From Leekyejoonella antrihumi (GTDB lineage Bacteria; Actinomycetota; Actinomycetes; Actinomycetales; Dermatophilaceae): a stretch of 64,000 nt of DNA. Each line of letters opens with the position of its first letter. Positions within the stretch are counted from its first letter, which is position 1. Location: positions 124,001 to 188,000 of the forward strand of contig NZ_VCQV01000001.1 of NCBI RefSeq assembly GCF_007845645.1, given 5' to 3'. This document shows, in pieces, positions 26,704 through 34,835 of the stretch. A model generated the notes under the pieces. That model was not told the origin of the DNA, did no database searches, and saw only the letters and a list, made by a program, of their open reading frames with translations. The position numbers and the translations under genes were made by a program.

Positions 26704-27653
26704 CCCGCATACCGACCCTGGCAGACGTCGAGCAGGCCGCTCGGCGCATCGCCGGTGTCGCGCACCGGACACCGGTGCTGACCTCATCGCGCATCAATGG
26801 CGAGTTGGGCTGCTCGATCTACTTCAAGTGCGAAAACCTCCAGCGCGCCGGGGCGTTCAAATTCCGTGGCGCCTACAACGCGCTCTCCGGGTTGCCGGAG
26901 TCCGAGCGGACCCGGGGCGTGGTGGCATTCTCCTCGGGCAACCACGCACAGGCAGTCGCTCTCGCCGCACACCTGCTCGGCATGCCCGCGACCATCGTGA
27001 TGCCCTCCGACGCACCCGGCACCAAGCTGTCCGCAACACGCGGCTACGGGGCGCAGGTCGTGCCCTATGACCGCGCGAGTGAGGACCGGGAGGCGATCGC
27101 CCGCGAGGTCGCAGAACGTACCGGCGCGATCCTCCTGCCGCCGTTCAACCACCCGGCAATCATTGCGGGACAAGGTACCTCGGCGCTGGAGCTCATCGAT
27201 GAAGTGCCCGAGCTTGACCTCATCCTCTCTCCGTTGGGTGGTGGCGGGCTGACGTCCGGAACGGCCATCGTCGCGGCTGCACATGGCACCGCAGTGATCG
27301 GCGTCGAACCCGCGGCAGGCGACGACGCCAAGCAGTCGCTGGCTTCAGGGCACATTGTCACGATCCCGACTCCGGAGACGCTCGCCGACGGCGCCCGCAC
27401 CACTGCCATCGGTGACCTGCCGTTCGCCATCATGAGTGAGCTCGTCGAGACCGTCTGGCTTGCGACCGACGATCAGCTTGTCGAGGCCATGCGCTCGCTC
27501 GCGCAGACGATGAAGCTGGTCGTCGAGCCCACCGGTGCGTTGGGATATGCCGCGGCACGGCACGGCGCCGCACGGCTTGCCGGCAAACGGGTGGGCGTCA
27601 TTTTGTCCGGTGGCAACGTCGATCTGACCGCCTTCGGCCGGCTGATCGCCTGA
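26700..27653 (+). CDS. PLP-dependent threonine/hydroxyaspartate ammonia-lyase or serine racemase-like enzyme
   Basis: 317 residues, fold-type II PLP enzyme. The Schiff-base lysine is in CENLQRAGAFKFRGAYNAL (about residue 54). The substrate loop is FSSGNHAQAVA, the phosphate-binding loop LGGGGLTSGTA, and the C-terminal ILSGGNVDL. There is no ACT regulatory domain, so it is not a biosynthetic IlvA. The FKFRGA version is shared by threo-3-hydroxyaspartate dehydratase, serine racemase and catabolic threonine dehydratase, which cannot be separated by eye. GTG 26700 overlaps the preceding stop. Confidence 0.88.
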   Translation: MTRIPTLADVEQAARRIAGVAHRTPVLTSSRINGELGCSIYFKCENLQRAGAFKFRGAYNALSGLPESERTRGVVAFSSGNHAQAVALAAHLLGMPATIVMPSDAPGTKLSATRGYGAQVVPYDRASEDREAIAREVAERTGAILLPPFNHPAIIAGQGTSALELIDEVPELDLILSPLGGGGLTSGTAIVAAAHGTAVIGVEPAAGDDAKQSLASGHIVTIPTPETLADGARTTAIGDLPFAIMSELVETVWLATDDQLVEAMRSLAQTMKLVVEPTGALGYAAARHGAARLAGKRVGVILSGGNVDLTAFGRLIA

Positions 27654-27682
27654 GGCTCACCCTCATACACCCGACGCCTCCC

Positions 27683-27770
27683 GTCGAGTGGAGCACATAA
27701 GCGTCGAGTGGAACACGTCGAGTGGAGCACAAATTTGTACTCCACTCGACGTGTTTCTACTCCACTCGAC
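27683..27770. repeat. Five-copy word repeat forming a large palindrome between convergent genes
   Basis: The word GTCGAGTGGA(G/A)CAC occurs directly at 27683, 27703 and 27717, and inverted at 27737-27750 and about 27757-27770. Around the centre (27733/27734) the sequence is self-complementary from 27710 to 27757 with one mismatch and one G-T pair, through ACAAATTTGT. It lies between the stops of two convergent genes and probably ends transcription both ways. Confidence 0.8.
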
Positions 27771-27777
27771 GGGTTGA

Positions 27778-28245
27778 TCAGTGACCGAACAGATGCCAGA
27801 AGAAGGCCAGCACCGCCGCCGGCAGCAGGAGCGACCCGTAGTAGGCGAACGGCCTACCGGCTCGAGCGATCGCTTGCGCGACATCCGGGGCCGCACCAAT
27901 CTCCACCATTCGCTGCTCCGGAGGTTTGCGCACCTTCAGCTTCACCCGCACCTGCGCGAGCGTCATCGTATAGGGCACGTAGAGCACCATAACGAGCAGT
28001 GACAGGAGGATTCGAGCCCACCACCAGCCAAGGACGCCCTGTGCCACAAACGCCAGCACCACGGCCGCCGTCGCGACGATGGCAGCCGTCAGCTCGGTGC
28101 CGACCGTGACGGCGTGCGCCCGCGACGCGCTGCCGCGCGCTCCGCCGATCAGCATCCGCAGATGCCTCTCCTGCATCCTGCGCTTCGCCCACCATGCCCA
28201 GAGCACGCCGGCGACCAGCAGCGCCGGAATGAGCCACGTCCTCAT
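27778..28245 (-). CDS. Hypothetical membrane protein
   Basis: 155 residues, not recognised. Hydrophobic segments: residues 3-20 (TWLIPALLVAGVLWAWW), two in the middle (ELTAAIVATAAVVLAFVA and WWARILLSLLVMVLYVPYTM) and one at the C-terminus (LLLPAAVLAFFWHLF). A cationic loop VRVKLKVRKPPEQR separates the last two. ATG 28245 is preferred over upstream in-frame codons that would overlap the divergent PHP gene. Confidence 0.75.
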   Translation of the reverse strand: MRTWLIPALLVAGVLWAWWAKRRMQERHLRMLIGGARGSASRAHAVTVGTELTAAIVATAAVVLAFVAQGVLGWWWARILLSLLVMVLYVPYTMTLAQVRVKLKVRKPPEQRMVEIGAAPDVAQAIARAGRPFAYYGSLLLPAAVLAFFWHLFGH

Positions 28246-28298
28246 GGCAACCGACCCTATCGGTCGCGCAACCAGGCTTCGGCTGGCAAGGTGGTGCC

Positions 28299-29330
28299 GT
28301 GGGCACAGAACCCGTCGACGCACTCCGCCGCATAGCGTTCCTCCTGGAGCGCTCACGCGCCGGTACCTACCGGGTGAAGGCCTTCCGGCAGGCCGCCGAT
28401 ACGGTCACCCACACGCCGCGGGCCGAGCTCCGGCAGCGCGCCGACGCGGGCACTCTCACCGAGCTGGCCGGCATCGGGTCGTCCACGGCGAGAGTCATCC
28501 TCGAGTGCCTGACAGGCGATCTGCCGGAGTATCTCGAGACCCTCGAGGAGAAGTCCGCCGGGCCACTCGTCGACGGCGGTCACTCGATCCGCGCGGCGCT
28601 TCGCGGGGACTGCCACTGCCACTCCGACTGGAGTGATGGAGGCTCTCCCGTGCCCGAGATGGTTGCCACCGCAGTCGATCTCGGCCACGAATACCTTGTG
28701 CTCACCGATCACTCCCCCAACCTCAAGGTCGCGCACGGCCTGACCGCCCAGCGCCTGGGCAAGCAACTGGACCTGGTCGACACCATCAACGAGCACTTCG
28801 AGGGCGGATTCCGTCTGCTGAAGGGCATCGAGGCCGACATCCTCGAGGACGGGCGCATCGACCAGACCGAGGCCATGCTCGCGCGCCTCGACCTGCGGGT
28901 CGCCTCGGTACACTCGAAGCTGCGCGCCAGCCGGTCGACAATGACCAAACGGATGCTGGGAGCGGTCGAGAACCGCTGGACGAATGTCCTCGGCCACTGC
29001 ACCGGCCGGCTCGTCGAGGGCACGCGCGGCACGCGCCCCCAGTCGGACTTCGACTCTGCGGCCATCTTCGCCGCCTGCGTGGAGCATGACGTCGCGGTGG
29101 AGATCAACTCCCGACCCGAACGCCAGGACCCGCCCGACGACCTGCTGCTGGAGGCGATGGCGGCCGGTTGCCTCTTTTCCATCGACAGTGATGCCCACGC
29201 GCCCGGCCAGCTGGACTTCGTCCAGTACGGCTGCGAGCGCGCGCAACGGCACGGCATACCGCCGGAACGGATCATCAACACCTGGCCCGCAGAACGCCTC
29301 GTGGAGTGGGCCAGACCGGCATCGGGATGA
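28299..29330 (+). CDS. PHP-domain phosphoesterase with N-terminal helix-hairpin-helix (PolX tail-like)
   Basis: 343 residues. Residues 1-80 resemble the PolX N-terminal 8-kDa/HhH region (GTYRVKAFRQAADTV, ELAGIGSSTARVI). Then comes a PHP metal-binding domain with all histidine/acid motifs: DCHCHSDWSDGG, LTDHSPNL, GIEADIL, VASVHSKL, GHCTGR, VEINSRP and IDSDAHAP. The polymerase palm of PolX is absent. It probably acts as a trinuclear-metal phosphatase or nuclease; the substrate is unknown. GTG 28299 is the start and it is divergent from a membrane-protein gene with 53 bp between. Confidence 0.88.
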   Translation: MGTEPVDALRRIAFLLERSRAGTYRVKAFRQAADTVTHTPRAELRQRADAGTLTELAGIGSSTARVILECLTGDLPEYLETLEEKSAGPLVDGGHSIRAALRGDCHCHSDWSDGGSPVPEMVATAVDLGHEYLVLTDHSPNLKVAHGLTAQRLGKQLDLVDTINEHFEGGFRLLKGIEADILEDGRIDQTEAMLARLDLRVASVHSKLRASRSTMTKRMLGAVENRWTNVLGHCTGRLVEGTRGTRPQSDFDSAAIFAACVEHDVAVEINSRPERQDPPDDLLLEAMAAGCLFSIDSDAHAPGQLDFVQYGCERAQRHGIPPERIINTWPAERLVEWARPASG

Positions 29331-29346
29331 GGCAAACGGACCCGTT

Positions 29347-29376
29347 TTGATTATTCGGTGGGTCCTCGCATATAGT
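29347..29376 (+). promoter_or_regulatory. Sigma-70-type promoter of the tRNA cluster
   Basis: TTGATT (29347-29352), 18-bp spacer, TATAGT (29371-29376), in a locally AT-rich patch 59 nt before tRNA-Glu. It fits a strong housekeeping promoter for the Glu-Asp transcript. Confidence 0.7.
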
Positions 29377-29434
29377 TTGCGAGTCCACGACGGATCCGAA
29401 CTGGTCGCCCTGGTGAGGGCCTGTCGAGAGATAG

Positions 29435-29507
29435 GTCCCCATCGTCTAGCGGCCTAGGACACCGCCCTTTCACGGCGGCAGCACGGGTTCGAATCCCGTT
29501 GGGGATA
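29435..29507 (+). tRNA. tRNA-Glu (anticodon TTC)
   Basis: A 73-nt cloverleaf: acceptor GTCCCCA pairs with TGGGGAT (one G-T), anticodon arm CCGCC-CTTTCAC-GGCGG gives TTC, and the T-arm is ACGGG-TTCGAAT-CCCGT. The discriminator is A29507, with no encoded CCA. Confidence 0.97.
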
Positions 29508-29522
29508 CACGCAAGGCCGCAA

Positions 29523-29596
29523 GGCCCCGTAGCGCAGTTGGTTAGCGCGCCGCCCTGTCACGGCGGAGGTCGCGGGTTCGAGTCCCGTCGGGGTCG
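29523..29596 (+). tRNA. tRNA-Asp (anticodon GTC)
   Basis: A 74-nt cloverleaf: GGCCCCG pairs with CGGGGTC, the anticodon loop CTGTCAC gives GTC, the T-loop is TTCGAGT and the discriminator G29596 is followed by an encoded CCA. It lies 15 nt after tRNA-Glu. Confidence 0.97.
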
Positions 29597-29607
29597 CCAG
29601 CTCACCT

Positions 29608-29638
29608 CAGGCGGGGGTTCTTCAGGGACCCCCGCCTG
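29608..29638 (+). terminator. Hairpin terminator after tRNA-Asp
   Basis: CAGGCGGGGGT pairs with ACCCCCGCCTG across a 9-nt loop, followed by TATGG. It separates the Glu-Asp unit from tRNA-Phe. Confidence 0.75.
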
Positions 29639-29662
29639 TATGGTGAGTGGACTGTTACGTAG

Positions 29663-29735
29663 GGCCAGATAGCTCAGTTGGTAGAGCGAACGACTGAAAA
29701 TCGTTAGGTCGGCGGTTCAAACCCGTCTCTGGCCA
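29663..29735 (+). tRNA. tRNA-Phe (anticodon GAA)
   Basis: A 73-nt cloverleaf: GGCCAGA pairs with TCTGGCC, the anticodon loop CTGAAAA gives GAA, the T-loop is TTCAAAC and the discriminator is A29735. Confidence 0.97.
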
Positions 29736-29746
29736 CCGGAACAGCC

Positions 29747-29781
29747 GAAGGGGCCTCACCGCGACGCGGTGAGGCCCCTTC
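29747..29781 (+). terminator. Hairpin terminator after tRNA-Phe
   Basis: GAAGGGGCCTCACCGC pairs with GCGGTGAGGCCCCTTC around a 3-nt loop. It also faces the 3' end of the decayed ABC genes and could serve both directions. Confidence 0.8.
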
Positions 29782-29793
29782 ATCATGGTCGAC

Positions 29794-30208
29794 CTACATA
29801 ACTCGCGGGCCGCGCCACGCGAAGGTGCGCATCACGACAACCAGTCGACCAACCGCCCACAGCAGCAGGAAGATCGCTACCCGGCCCAGTTCCCAGCTGT
29901 GCGCCGGCTCGAGCGCGACCAGCTCCGGCGGCACGAACACCGAGCGCAGGCCCTGGGCCATCCACTTCAGCGGGAAGCTCGCTTCAAGCAACTGCATCCA
30001 AGCCGGCAGCTGGTTGAACGGAAAGAACACCCCCGAGATGAACTGCAGTGCGGTGAACACCGGCGTCACCATCGGCGCTGCGGCGCTCTGCCAGCAGCTC
30101 GTTCCTGGACAGCGCCACGGTTGCGCTCCACAGGGTCCCGGACCGTGCGCCTACTCCTTGTTGCCTCACCTGGCCACCGGTCTGCGATGCGGCTTCTGAT
30201 GTGGCCAT
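29794..30208 (-). pseudogene. ABC-2 type exporter permease remnant
   Basis: The 3' part (29794-30072) encodes a clear ABC-2 permease C-terminus: TPVFTALQFISGVFFPFNQLPAWMQLLEASFPLKWMAQGLRSVFVPP in short blocks, ending in a last membrane helix. The 5' part (ATG 30208, ATSEAASQTGGQVRQQ … SRNELLAER) is in another frame. About 100 residues including several membrane helices are missing between them. A deletion with frameshift has destroyed it. It was the partner of the adjacent ATPase remnant. Confidence 0.8.
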
Positions 30209-30211
30209 CGG

Positions 30212-30703
30212 CTATTCGCCCCCGGCGGTCGAGTCCTGCTCGTGCACCAACGCGAAGTAGGTGTCTTCCAGGGGCGGCCGCACCACGCCGAACCCCGGCA
30301 GCTCCGGTGGCGTGCCGCGCAGCCGCTCCCGAACGGTGAACGCAACATGTGCCTCGCGGCTGCCACTGTCGGTCAGCTCCGCGCGATGGTGCCGACCTCG
30401 ATGATGCGCCCCGTGACGATGATCGCGGCACAGGCTTCCGGCGCCTCCACCTTGTCCAGGTCGTGCGTCGTAGGGACGGTGGTCGTCCCACGGTTGCCCG
30501 AAGCGCACCAGCTCCCACGCCTCCCGGCGCGGTACCGGATCGCCGATGACACCGACGGCGACGTCGAGCCGCCGATTCTGCCCGCCGGAGAGATTCTCCG
30601 TCTTCTCCGCGGCCCGTGCTGTGAGCCCGATCATGTCGATGAGCTCGTCCACCGGCAGCGGATCGGGGTAGAAGGATGCAAGGTTCTGCGCAGTCTGCCG
30701 GTA
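30212..30703 (-). pseudogene. ABC exporter ATPase remnant (DrrA-like)
   Basis: The signature NLSGGQNRRLDVAVGVIGDP is intact, but the following Walker B stretch (normally ~14 residues including LDEPT) is gone: GDP runs straight into PRREAWELVR. After that the frame is wrong for about 40 residues (the THDLDKVEAPEACAAIIVTGRIIEVG block is in a neighbouring frame) and then right again to EDTYFALVHEQ. The whole 5' third with Walker A is absent. It is a dead gene. Confidence 0.82.
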
Positions 30704-30794
30704 GCACGATGGTCACGCTGAAGGTGGCGGCGCCGCCGCCCGCCGCAAGCGGGTCGATGTGACCCCTGGGCGGCCACGCCGCAGAATAGAGCCC

Positions 30795-31151
30795 ATGACT
30801 TCGGTGCGAGTGCCACGGCACGTGACTGCCCTGCTCACCCTCGTGGGTGTCGGCCTGTGCTGGCTCGTGGGGACCTCGAGCGCGATGGCGGCCACCGGCT
30901 CACCGAGCAGTCCCGCCTCCAGCATCTCGGCCCGGCAAACCCTAGGACGGGCCGGCCAGGGCCCGTCGACAAACCGCATCGTGCGCACCTCCGCAGCGAC
31001 CAGCACGGCCGTGCCGACCCAGCAGACCCCCACGAACGCGACGAACAACCAGCCGGGTCTGATCACCGGCGCGGCAGTGCTCTCACTCGTCCTCATCGGC
31101 GGCGGGGCGCTCGTCGCTCGCCACCGACTCACCGATGACGAGCACGAATAG
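30795..31151 (+). CDS. Small secreted or membrane-anchored surface protein, hypothetical
   Basis: 118 residues. The N-terminal signal sequence has a positive end (TSVRVPRHV), a hydrophobic core TALLTLVGVGLCWLVGTSSA and a likely AMA cleavage site. Next comes a Ser/Thr/Pro/Ala-rich linker, a second hydrophobic helix near the C-terminus (GLITGAAVLSLVLIGGGALVA) and a short charged tail ARHRLTDDEHE. This sorting-like layout (hydrophobic then Arg/His) lacks LPXTG. No ribosome site is obvious before ATG 30795. Confidence 0.65.
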   Translation: MTSVRVPRHVTALLTLVGVGLCWLVGTSSAMAATGSPSSPASSISARQTLGRAGQGPSTNRIVRTSAATSTAVPTQQTPTNATNNQPGLITGAAVLSLVLIGGGALVARHRLTDDEHE

Positions 31152-31363
31152 TCCGGAAATCCGCCACCCGGTCACAAATTTGAATAGACCCGGCCCGGGC
31201 GATGCATCGAAAGCCGGTCGGCTGAGGTACCGTTGGTGACACGACAGAAATCGAGATCCCAGGGTCCCCGACGGTGCTTCTTCTGCGTCAGATTGCCGAG
31301 TTCGGCGACCTGCGCACGATGGACCGTCCGGCGCCCTGGCAAAACACATGAGGGGGTCTCGCC

Positions 31364-31564
31364 ATGGGGCGCGGCCGGGCCAAAGCCAAGCAGACCAAGG
31401 TTGCCCGGGAGTTGAAGTATTTCTCTCCCGACACTGACCTCAATGCGCTGGAACGCGAGCTGCGCTCCAGCCAGCCACCACGGGAGGCCGACAAGTCTCC
31501 CGCAGATGAGCAGCGCGACGACGAGTATGGCGACTACGCCAAGTGGGCGTCGGGCGACAACTGA
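31364..31564 (+). CDS. DUF3073 family protein
   Basis: 66 residues beginning MGRGRAKAKQTKVARELKY, the DUF3073 signature, with an acidic tail DDEYGDYAKW. GAGGGGG lies 8 nt before the ATG. The family is actinobacterial, of unknown function, and is typically next to purM/purF, as here (convergent with purM). The strongly basic start suggests nucleic-acid binding, which is inference only. Confidence 0.93.
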   Translation: MGRGRAKAKQTKVARELKYFSPDTDLNALERELRSSQPPREADKSPADEQRDDEYGDYAKWASGDN

Positions 31565-31571
31565 CGCCCTC

Positions 31572-31606
31572 TCGGTGAGGTGTCCGCTCAGTCGGCACCT
31601 CACCGA
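31572..31606. terminator. Bidirectional hairpin between DUF3073 gene and purM
   Basis: TCGGTGAGGTG pairs exactly with CACCTCACCGA across a 13-nt loop, 8 nt after the DUF3073 stop and 46 nt before the purM stop on the other strand. Confidence 0.75.
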
Positions 31607-31651
31607 CCCATGTCACGACCTTCCCGAACCCGGGTTTTGCACCCGTAGGCT

Positions 31652-32767
31652 CTACCGCGCGCGGTAGGAATTCAGGAGTTGCGCTCCTCCTGCGGTGACG
31701 CCCTTTGCACCACTGATCACCGGTGCCGCCGTTACATCGACGGCCGAGTTCTTGACGACCTGCCCCATGACCCAGGCGGGCAGCTGCAACTCGCGCAGCA
31801 CCTCCACGGCCAGGTCCGCCTGGTCCGCGGGCAGCACCGCCACAAACCCCACGCCCATGTTTAGCGTGCGCTCCAGGTCCGGTTGAGGCACCCGCCCAAG
31901 ACCCTGCAGCAGGGTGAAGATCGGGGCCGGCATCCAGGTCCCGCGGTCGATCACTGCCGTCACTCCCCGCGGCAGCACGCGGGCCGTGTTGGCCGCCAGC
32001 CCGCCGCCGGTCACGTGCGACAGGGCGTGCACGTCGATCCCGTCAGTGCGCAGCAGCCGCAGCAGGTCCGCGGCGTAGACACGGGTCGGGGTCAGCACCG
32101 CCTCGCCGAAGGTGCCACCCAGCTCCGGAACCTCACGGTCCCACGCCCAGCCGGCGGATAAGGCGATTGCGCGCACGAGCGACAGCCCGTTGGCGTGCAG
32201 ACCGGACGACTCCAGCCCTAGCAGCACATCACCCGGCTGGACCCGGTCCGGGGTCAGCAGATCGGCGTGCTCCACCACACCGGTGGCCGCACCGGCCACG
32301 TCGTACTCGTCTGGTTCCAACAGCCCGGGATGCTCCGCGGTCTCCCCACCGACCAGCGCCACTCCGGCCTGCTCACACGCCGCCGCGATACCGCTGACGA
32401 CCGAGGCAATCCGCTCGGGGACCACCCGCCCGGTCGCGATGTAGTCGGTCATGAACAACGGCTCGGCACCGCATACGACGATGTCATCGACGACCATGCC
32501 GACCAGGTCGAAACCGATCGTGTCGTGCTTGTCCATCGCCTGCGCGATCGCCACTTTCGTACCGACCCCGTCGGTCGAGGTCGCGAGCACCGGGTGCGCC
32601 ATCCGCGCCAGCACGGACGCGTCGAAGAGTCCGGCGAACCCGCCAAGGCCGCCGAGCACCTCGGGGCGCTGGGCCCGCCGCACCGACGCCTTCATCAGCT
32701 CGACCGCCTTGTCGCCCGCCTCGACGTCGACTCCGGCACCGGCATACGTGATCGGGGTGGCGTTCAT
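31652..32767 (-). CDS. purM: Phosphoribosylformylglycinamidine cyclo-ligase (AIR synthetase)
   Basis: Closes the imidazole ring: FGAM + ATP to AIR, the fifth purine step. 371 residues, with TYAGAGVDVEAGDKAVELMK, the ATP-loop STDGVGTKVAIA, MVVDDIVVCGAEPLFMTDYIA, GGETAEHPGL, SHVTGGGLAANTARVLP and the MGVGFVAVLP block. ATG 32767 is preceded by GAGGGGA. An open frame extends upstream to 33274 but overlaps purF and is not coding. It is downstream of purF, separated by 91 nt that carry a motif shared with purD. Confidence 0.97.
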   Translation of the reverse strand: MNATPITYAGAGVDVEAGDKAVELMKASVRRAQRPEVLGGLGGFAGLFDASVLARMAHPVLATSTDGVGTKVAIAQAMDKHDTIGFDLVGMVVDDIVVCGAEPLFMTDYIATGRVVPERIASVVSGIAAACEQAGVALVGGETAEHPGLLEPDEYDVAGAATGVVEHADLLTPDRVQPGDVLLGLESSGLHANGLSLVRAIALSAGWAWDREVPELGGTFGEAVLTPTRVYAADLLRLLRTDGIDVHALSHVTGGGLAANTARVLPRGVTAVIDRGTWMPAPIFTLLQGLGRVPQPDLERTLNMGVGFVAVLPADQADLAVEVLRELQLPAWVMGQVVKNSAVDVTAAPVISGAKGVTAGGAQLLNSYRAR

Positions 32768-32802
32768 GCTGGGGTCCCCTCGAAGTATTGGAGCGAGCTT
32801 GC

Positions 32803-32822
32803 GAGCGGAGAACTTTGTGGGG
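32803..32822 (-). promoter_or_regulatory. Motif shared with the purD upstream region (purM copy)
   Basis: On the plus strand GAGCGGAGAACTTTGTGGGG. The 15-nt core GAGAACTTTGTGGGG (32808-32822) recurs without change at 52195-52209. In both places exactly 40 nt separate it from the pur start codon. It may be a regulator site, a promoter part or a dispersed intergenic repeat. Confidence 0.6.
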
Positions 32823-32858
32823 CAGCGCACATGAGGGTCCTCGTGTTCTAAGTGGTGT

Positions 32859-34445
32859 TCAGGGGTGCAGCAGCGCGTTCTGGGCGCCGCCGGACAGGCC
32901 GACCGATACCCCTTCGGCGTCCTTGCGGTCCTCCGCAGTGTGCTCGATAGAGGAGTCGTGCCCGGTCCGCACTTCGATGGGCAGCGTCTCCAGCACATGC
33001 TTGCCGACCTTGCCGTCCTCGGGCAGTGCAATGGGATAGCTGCCGGTGAAGCACGCGGTGCACAGCTCGGTCGGAGGTTGCCGCGTCGCCGCGACCATGC
33101 CGTCCTTCGAGATATAACCCAGCGAGTCGGCGCCGATCGAGGCCCGGATCTCCTCGACCTCCAGTCCGGCGGCGACCAGCTCCGCACGGCTCGCGAAGTC
33201 GATGCCATAGAAACACGGCCACTGGATCGGTGGGCTGGAGATGCGCACGTGGATCTCGGCAGCGCCCGCCTCACGCAGCATCCGCACCTGCGCGCGCTGG
33301 GTGTTGCCGCGCACGATCGAGTCGTCGATGACGACGATGCGCTTGCCGCGGATGGCGTGCTCCAGCGGGTTGAGCTTCAGCCGGATACCGAGCTGACGCA
33401 GAGTCTGGCTCGGCTGGATGAAGGTGCGGCCGACGTAGGCGTTCTTGACGAACCCCTGCGCGTAGGGGATCCCGGACTCCTGCGCATAGCCGGTCGCGGC
33501 CGGCACGCCGGACTCGGGCACGCCGATGACCATGTCGGCGTCGACCGGGTGCTCTCGGGCGAGGATGCGGCCCATCTCCACCCGCGCCTCGTGCACGACG
33601 CGGTCGCGGATCACCGCGTCCGGTCGGGCCAGGTAGACGAACTCGAACACGCAGCCCTTCGGCTTGGGCTCGGCGAACTTGCGCGAGCGCAGTCCGTCCT
33701 CGTCGATGGCGATCAGCTCTCCTGGTTCGACCTCGCGGATGACGCTGGCCCCGATGGTCTGCAGGGCGGCGGTCTCCGAGGCGACGACCCAGCCGCGTTC
33801 CAACCGGCCCAGGGCCAGGGGACGCACGCCGTAGGCGTCCCGCGCGGCATACAGCGTTCCCTCGTTCATGAAGACGAAGCAGAACGCACCCTCGATCAAG
33901 GGGAGGACCTTCATCGCGGCGTCCTCGATGGACCGATCCGGGTCCTCGGCCAGCAGGGTGGTGACCAGGGCTGTGTCCGACGTGTTGCCGCGAGCCAGTT
34001 CACCTCGCGACGTGCGTCCGCGAAGGCGGTCCTGCACCATCTCGCGCAGCGCAAGGGTGTTGATCAGGTTGCCGTTGTGTGCAAGGGCGACAGTACCGTG
34101 GTCGCTGCCACCGAGCGTCGGCTGGGCGTTCTCCCAGGTGCTACCACCGGTGGTGGAGTAGCGCGTGTGACCGACCGCGATATGGCCGCGCAGCGAGTTC
34201 AGGGCACCCTCGTCGAATACCTGCGACACCAGCCCCATGTCCTTGTAGACCAGGATGCTGTGGCCGTCGCTGGTGGCAATGCCGGCGGACTCCTGCCCAC
34301 GGTGCTGCAGGGCATAGAGACCGAAGTAGGTCAGCTTGGCGACATCTTCGCCGGGGGCCCACACGCCGAAGACACCGCAGGCATCCTGCGGGCCCTTGTC
34401 GTTGGGATCGAGGTCGTGGGAAAGTCGTCCGTCACCGCGCGCCAC
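32859..34445 (-). CDS. purF: Amidophosphoribosyltransferase
   Basis: First committed purine step: PRPP + glutamine to phosphoribosylamine. 528 residues. An N-terminal propeptide of about 22 residues precedes the catalytic cysteine of the Ntn glutaminase (DA-CGVFGVWAPGED), then GLYALQHRGQESAGIA and SALAHNGNL-type blocks. The phosphoribosyltransferase domain has the PRPP loop RIVVIDDSIVRGNTQRAQV. It starts at GTG 34445. The C-terminus retains CxxC-type cysteines (LCTACFTGSYPIA) as in Fe-S-containing PurF. Confidence 0.97.
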   Translation of the reverse strand: MARGDGRLSHDLDPNDKGPQDACGVFGVWAPGEDVAKLTYFGLYALQHRGQESAGIATSDGHSILVYKDMGLVSQVFDEGALNSLRGHIAVGHTRYSTTGGSTWENAQPTLGGSDHGTVALAHNGNLINTLALREMVQDRLRGRTSRGELARGNTSDTALVTTLLAEDPDRSIEDAAMKVLPLIEGAFCFVFMNEGTLYAARDAYGVRPLALGRLERGWVVASETAALQTIGASVIREVEPGELIAIDEDGLRSRKFAEPKPKGCVFEFVYLARPDAVIRDRVVHEARVEMGRILAREHPVDADMVIGVPESGVPAATGYAQESGIPYAQGFVKNAYVGRTFIQPSQTLRQLGIRLKLNPLEHAIRGKRIVVIDDSIVRGNTQRAQVRMLREAGAAEIHVRISSPPIQWPCFYGIDFASRAELVAAGLEVEEIRASIGADSLGYISKDGMVAATRQPPTELCTACFTGSYPIALPEDGKVGKHVLETLPIEVRTGHDSSIEHTAEDRKDAEGVSVGLSGGAQNALLHP

Positions 34446-34479
34446 GGCCCTATCCTCGCACGAATCGCTGAGTGCGCAG

Positions 34480-34755
34480 TCAGCGCGTCATGACCTTCTC
34501 GATGATCAGCGCCACAACGGCCGCGACCAGCACGCCGAGCGCGCCGAAGATCACGGCAAAGAAACCGATTGAGGTCGAGTGCGAGTAGTTCGACGTGGCG
34601 GAGTCGGCCCCCACCGCGGCAATCACCGCTCCGACGATCACACCGATGACACCGCCGGTGAGGAGAAAGGCCACCAGGTTGGGCGCACGCCGCACCCGAC
34701 GCCGCGGGACCAGCGTGTCCCTGGCCGTTTCCTTGGGTCTGCGTTCGTCTGGCAC
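34480..34755 (-). CDS. Small membrane protein next to purF
   Basis: 91 residues, hypothetical. A basic N-terminus (PDERRPKETARDTLVPRRRVRRAPNL in two blocks) is followed by two hydrophobic helices (VAFLLTGGVIGVIVGAVIAAVG and IGFFAVIFGALGVLVAAVVALIIE). It starts at GTG 34755; further upstream in-frame codons overlap the divergent repeat-protein gene. It lies 34 nt before purF in the same direction and is likely cotranscribed with it. Confidence 0.75.
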   Translation of the reverse strand: MPDERRPKETARDTLVPRRRVRRAPNLVAFLLTGGVIGVIVGAVIAAVGADSATSNYSHSTSIGFFAVIFGALGVLVAAVVALIIEKVMTR

Positions 34756-34835
34756 ACCCCTACCGTAAGTCAGCCTCCCGCTAGGGTTGCCACTAGTCCT
34801 GTAGTTACGACGTCTGCACAGAAGGTGTTCCCCCA

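Noticed and set aside
24982-26787. A 601-codon minus-strand frame opposite the MFS and membrane-protein genes
   Set aside because: Low-complexity Arg/Gly/Asp text without hydrophobic or domain features; the plus-strand genes are coherent.
32865-34493. A 542-codon plus-strand frame opposite purF
   Set aside because: Antisense shadow of purF; no family pattern.
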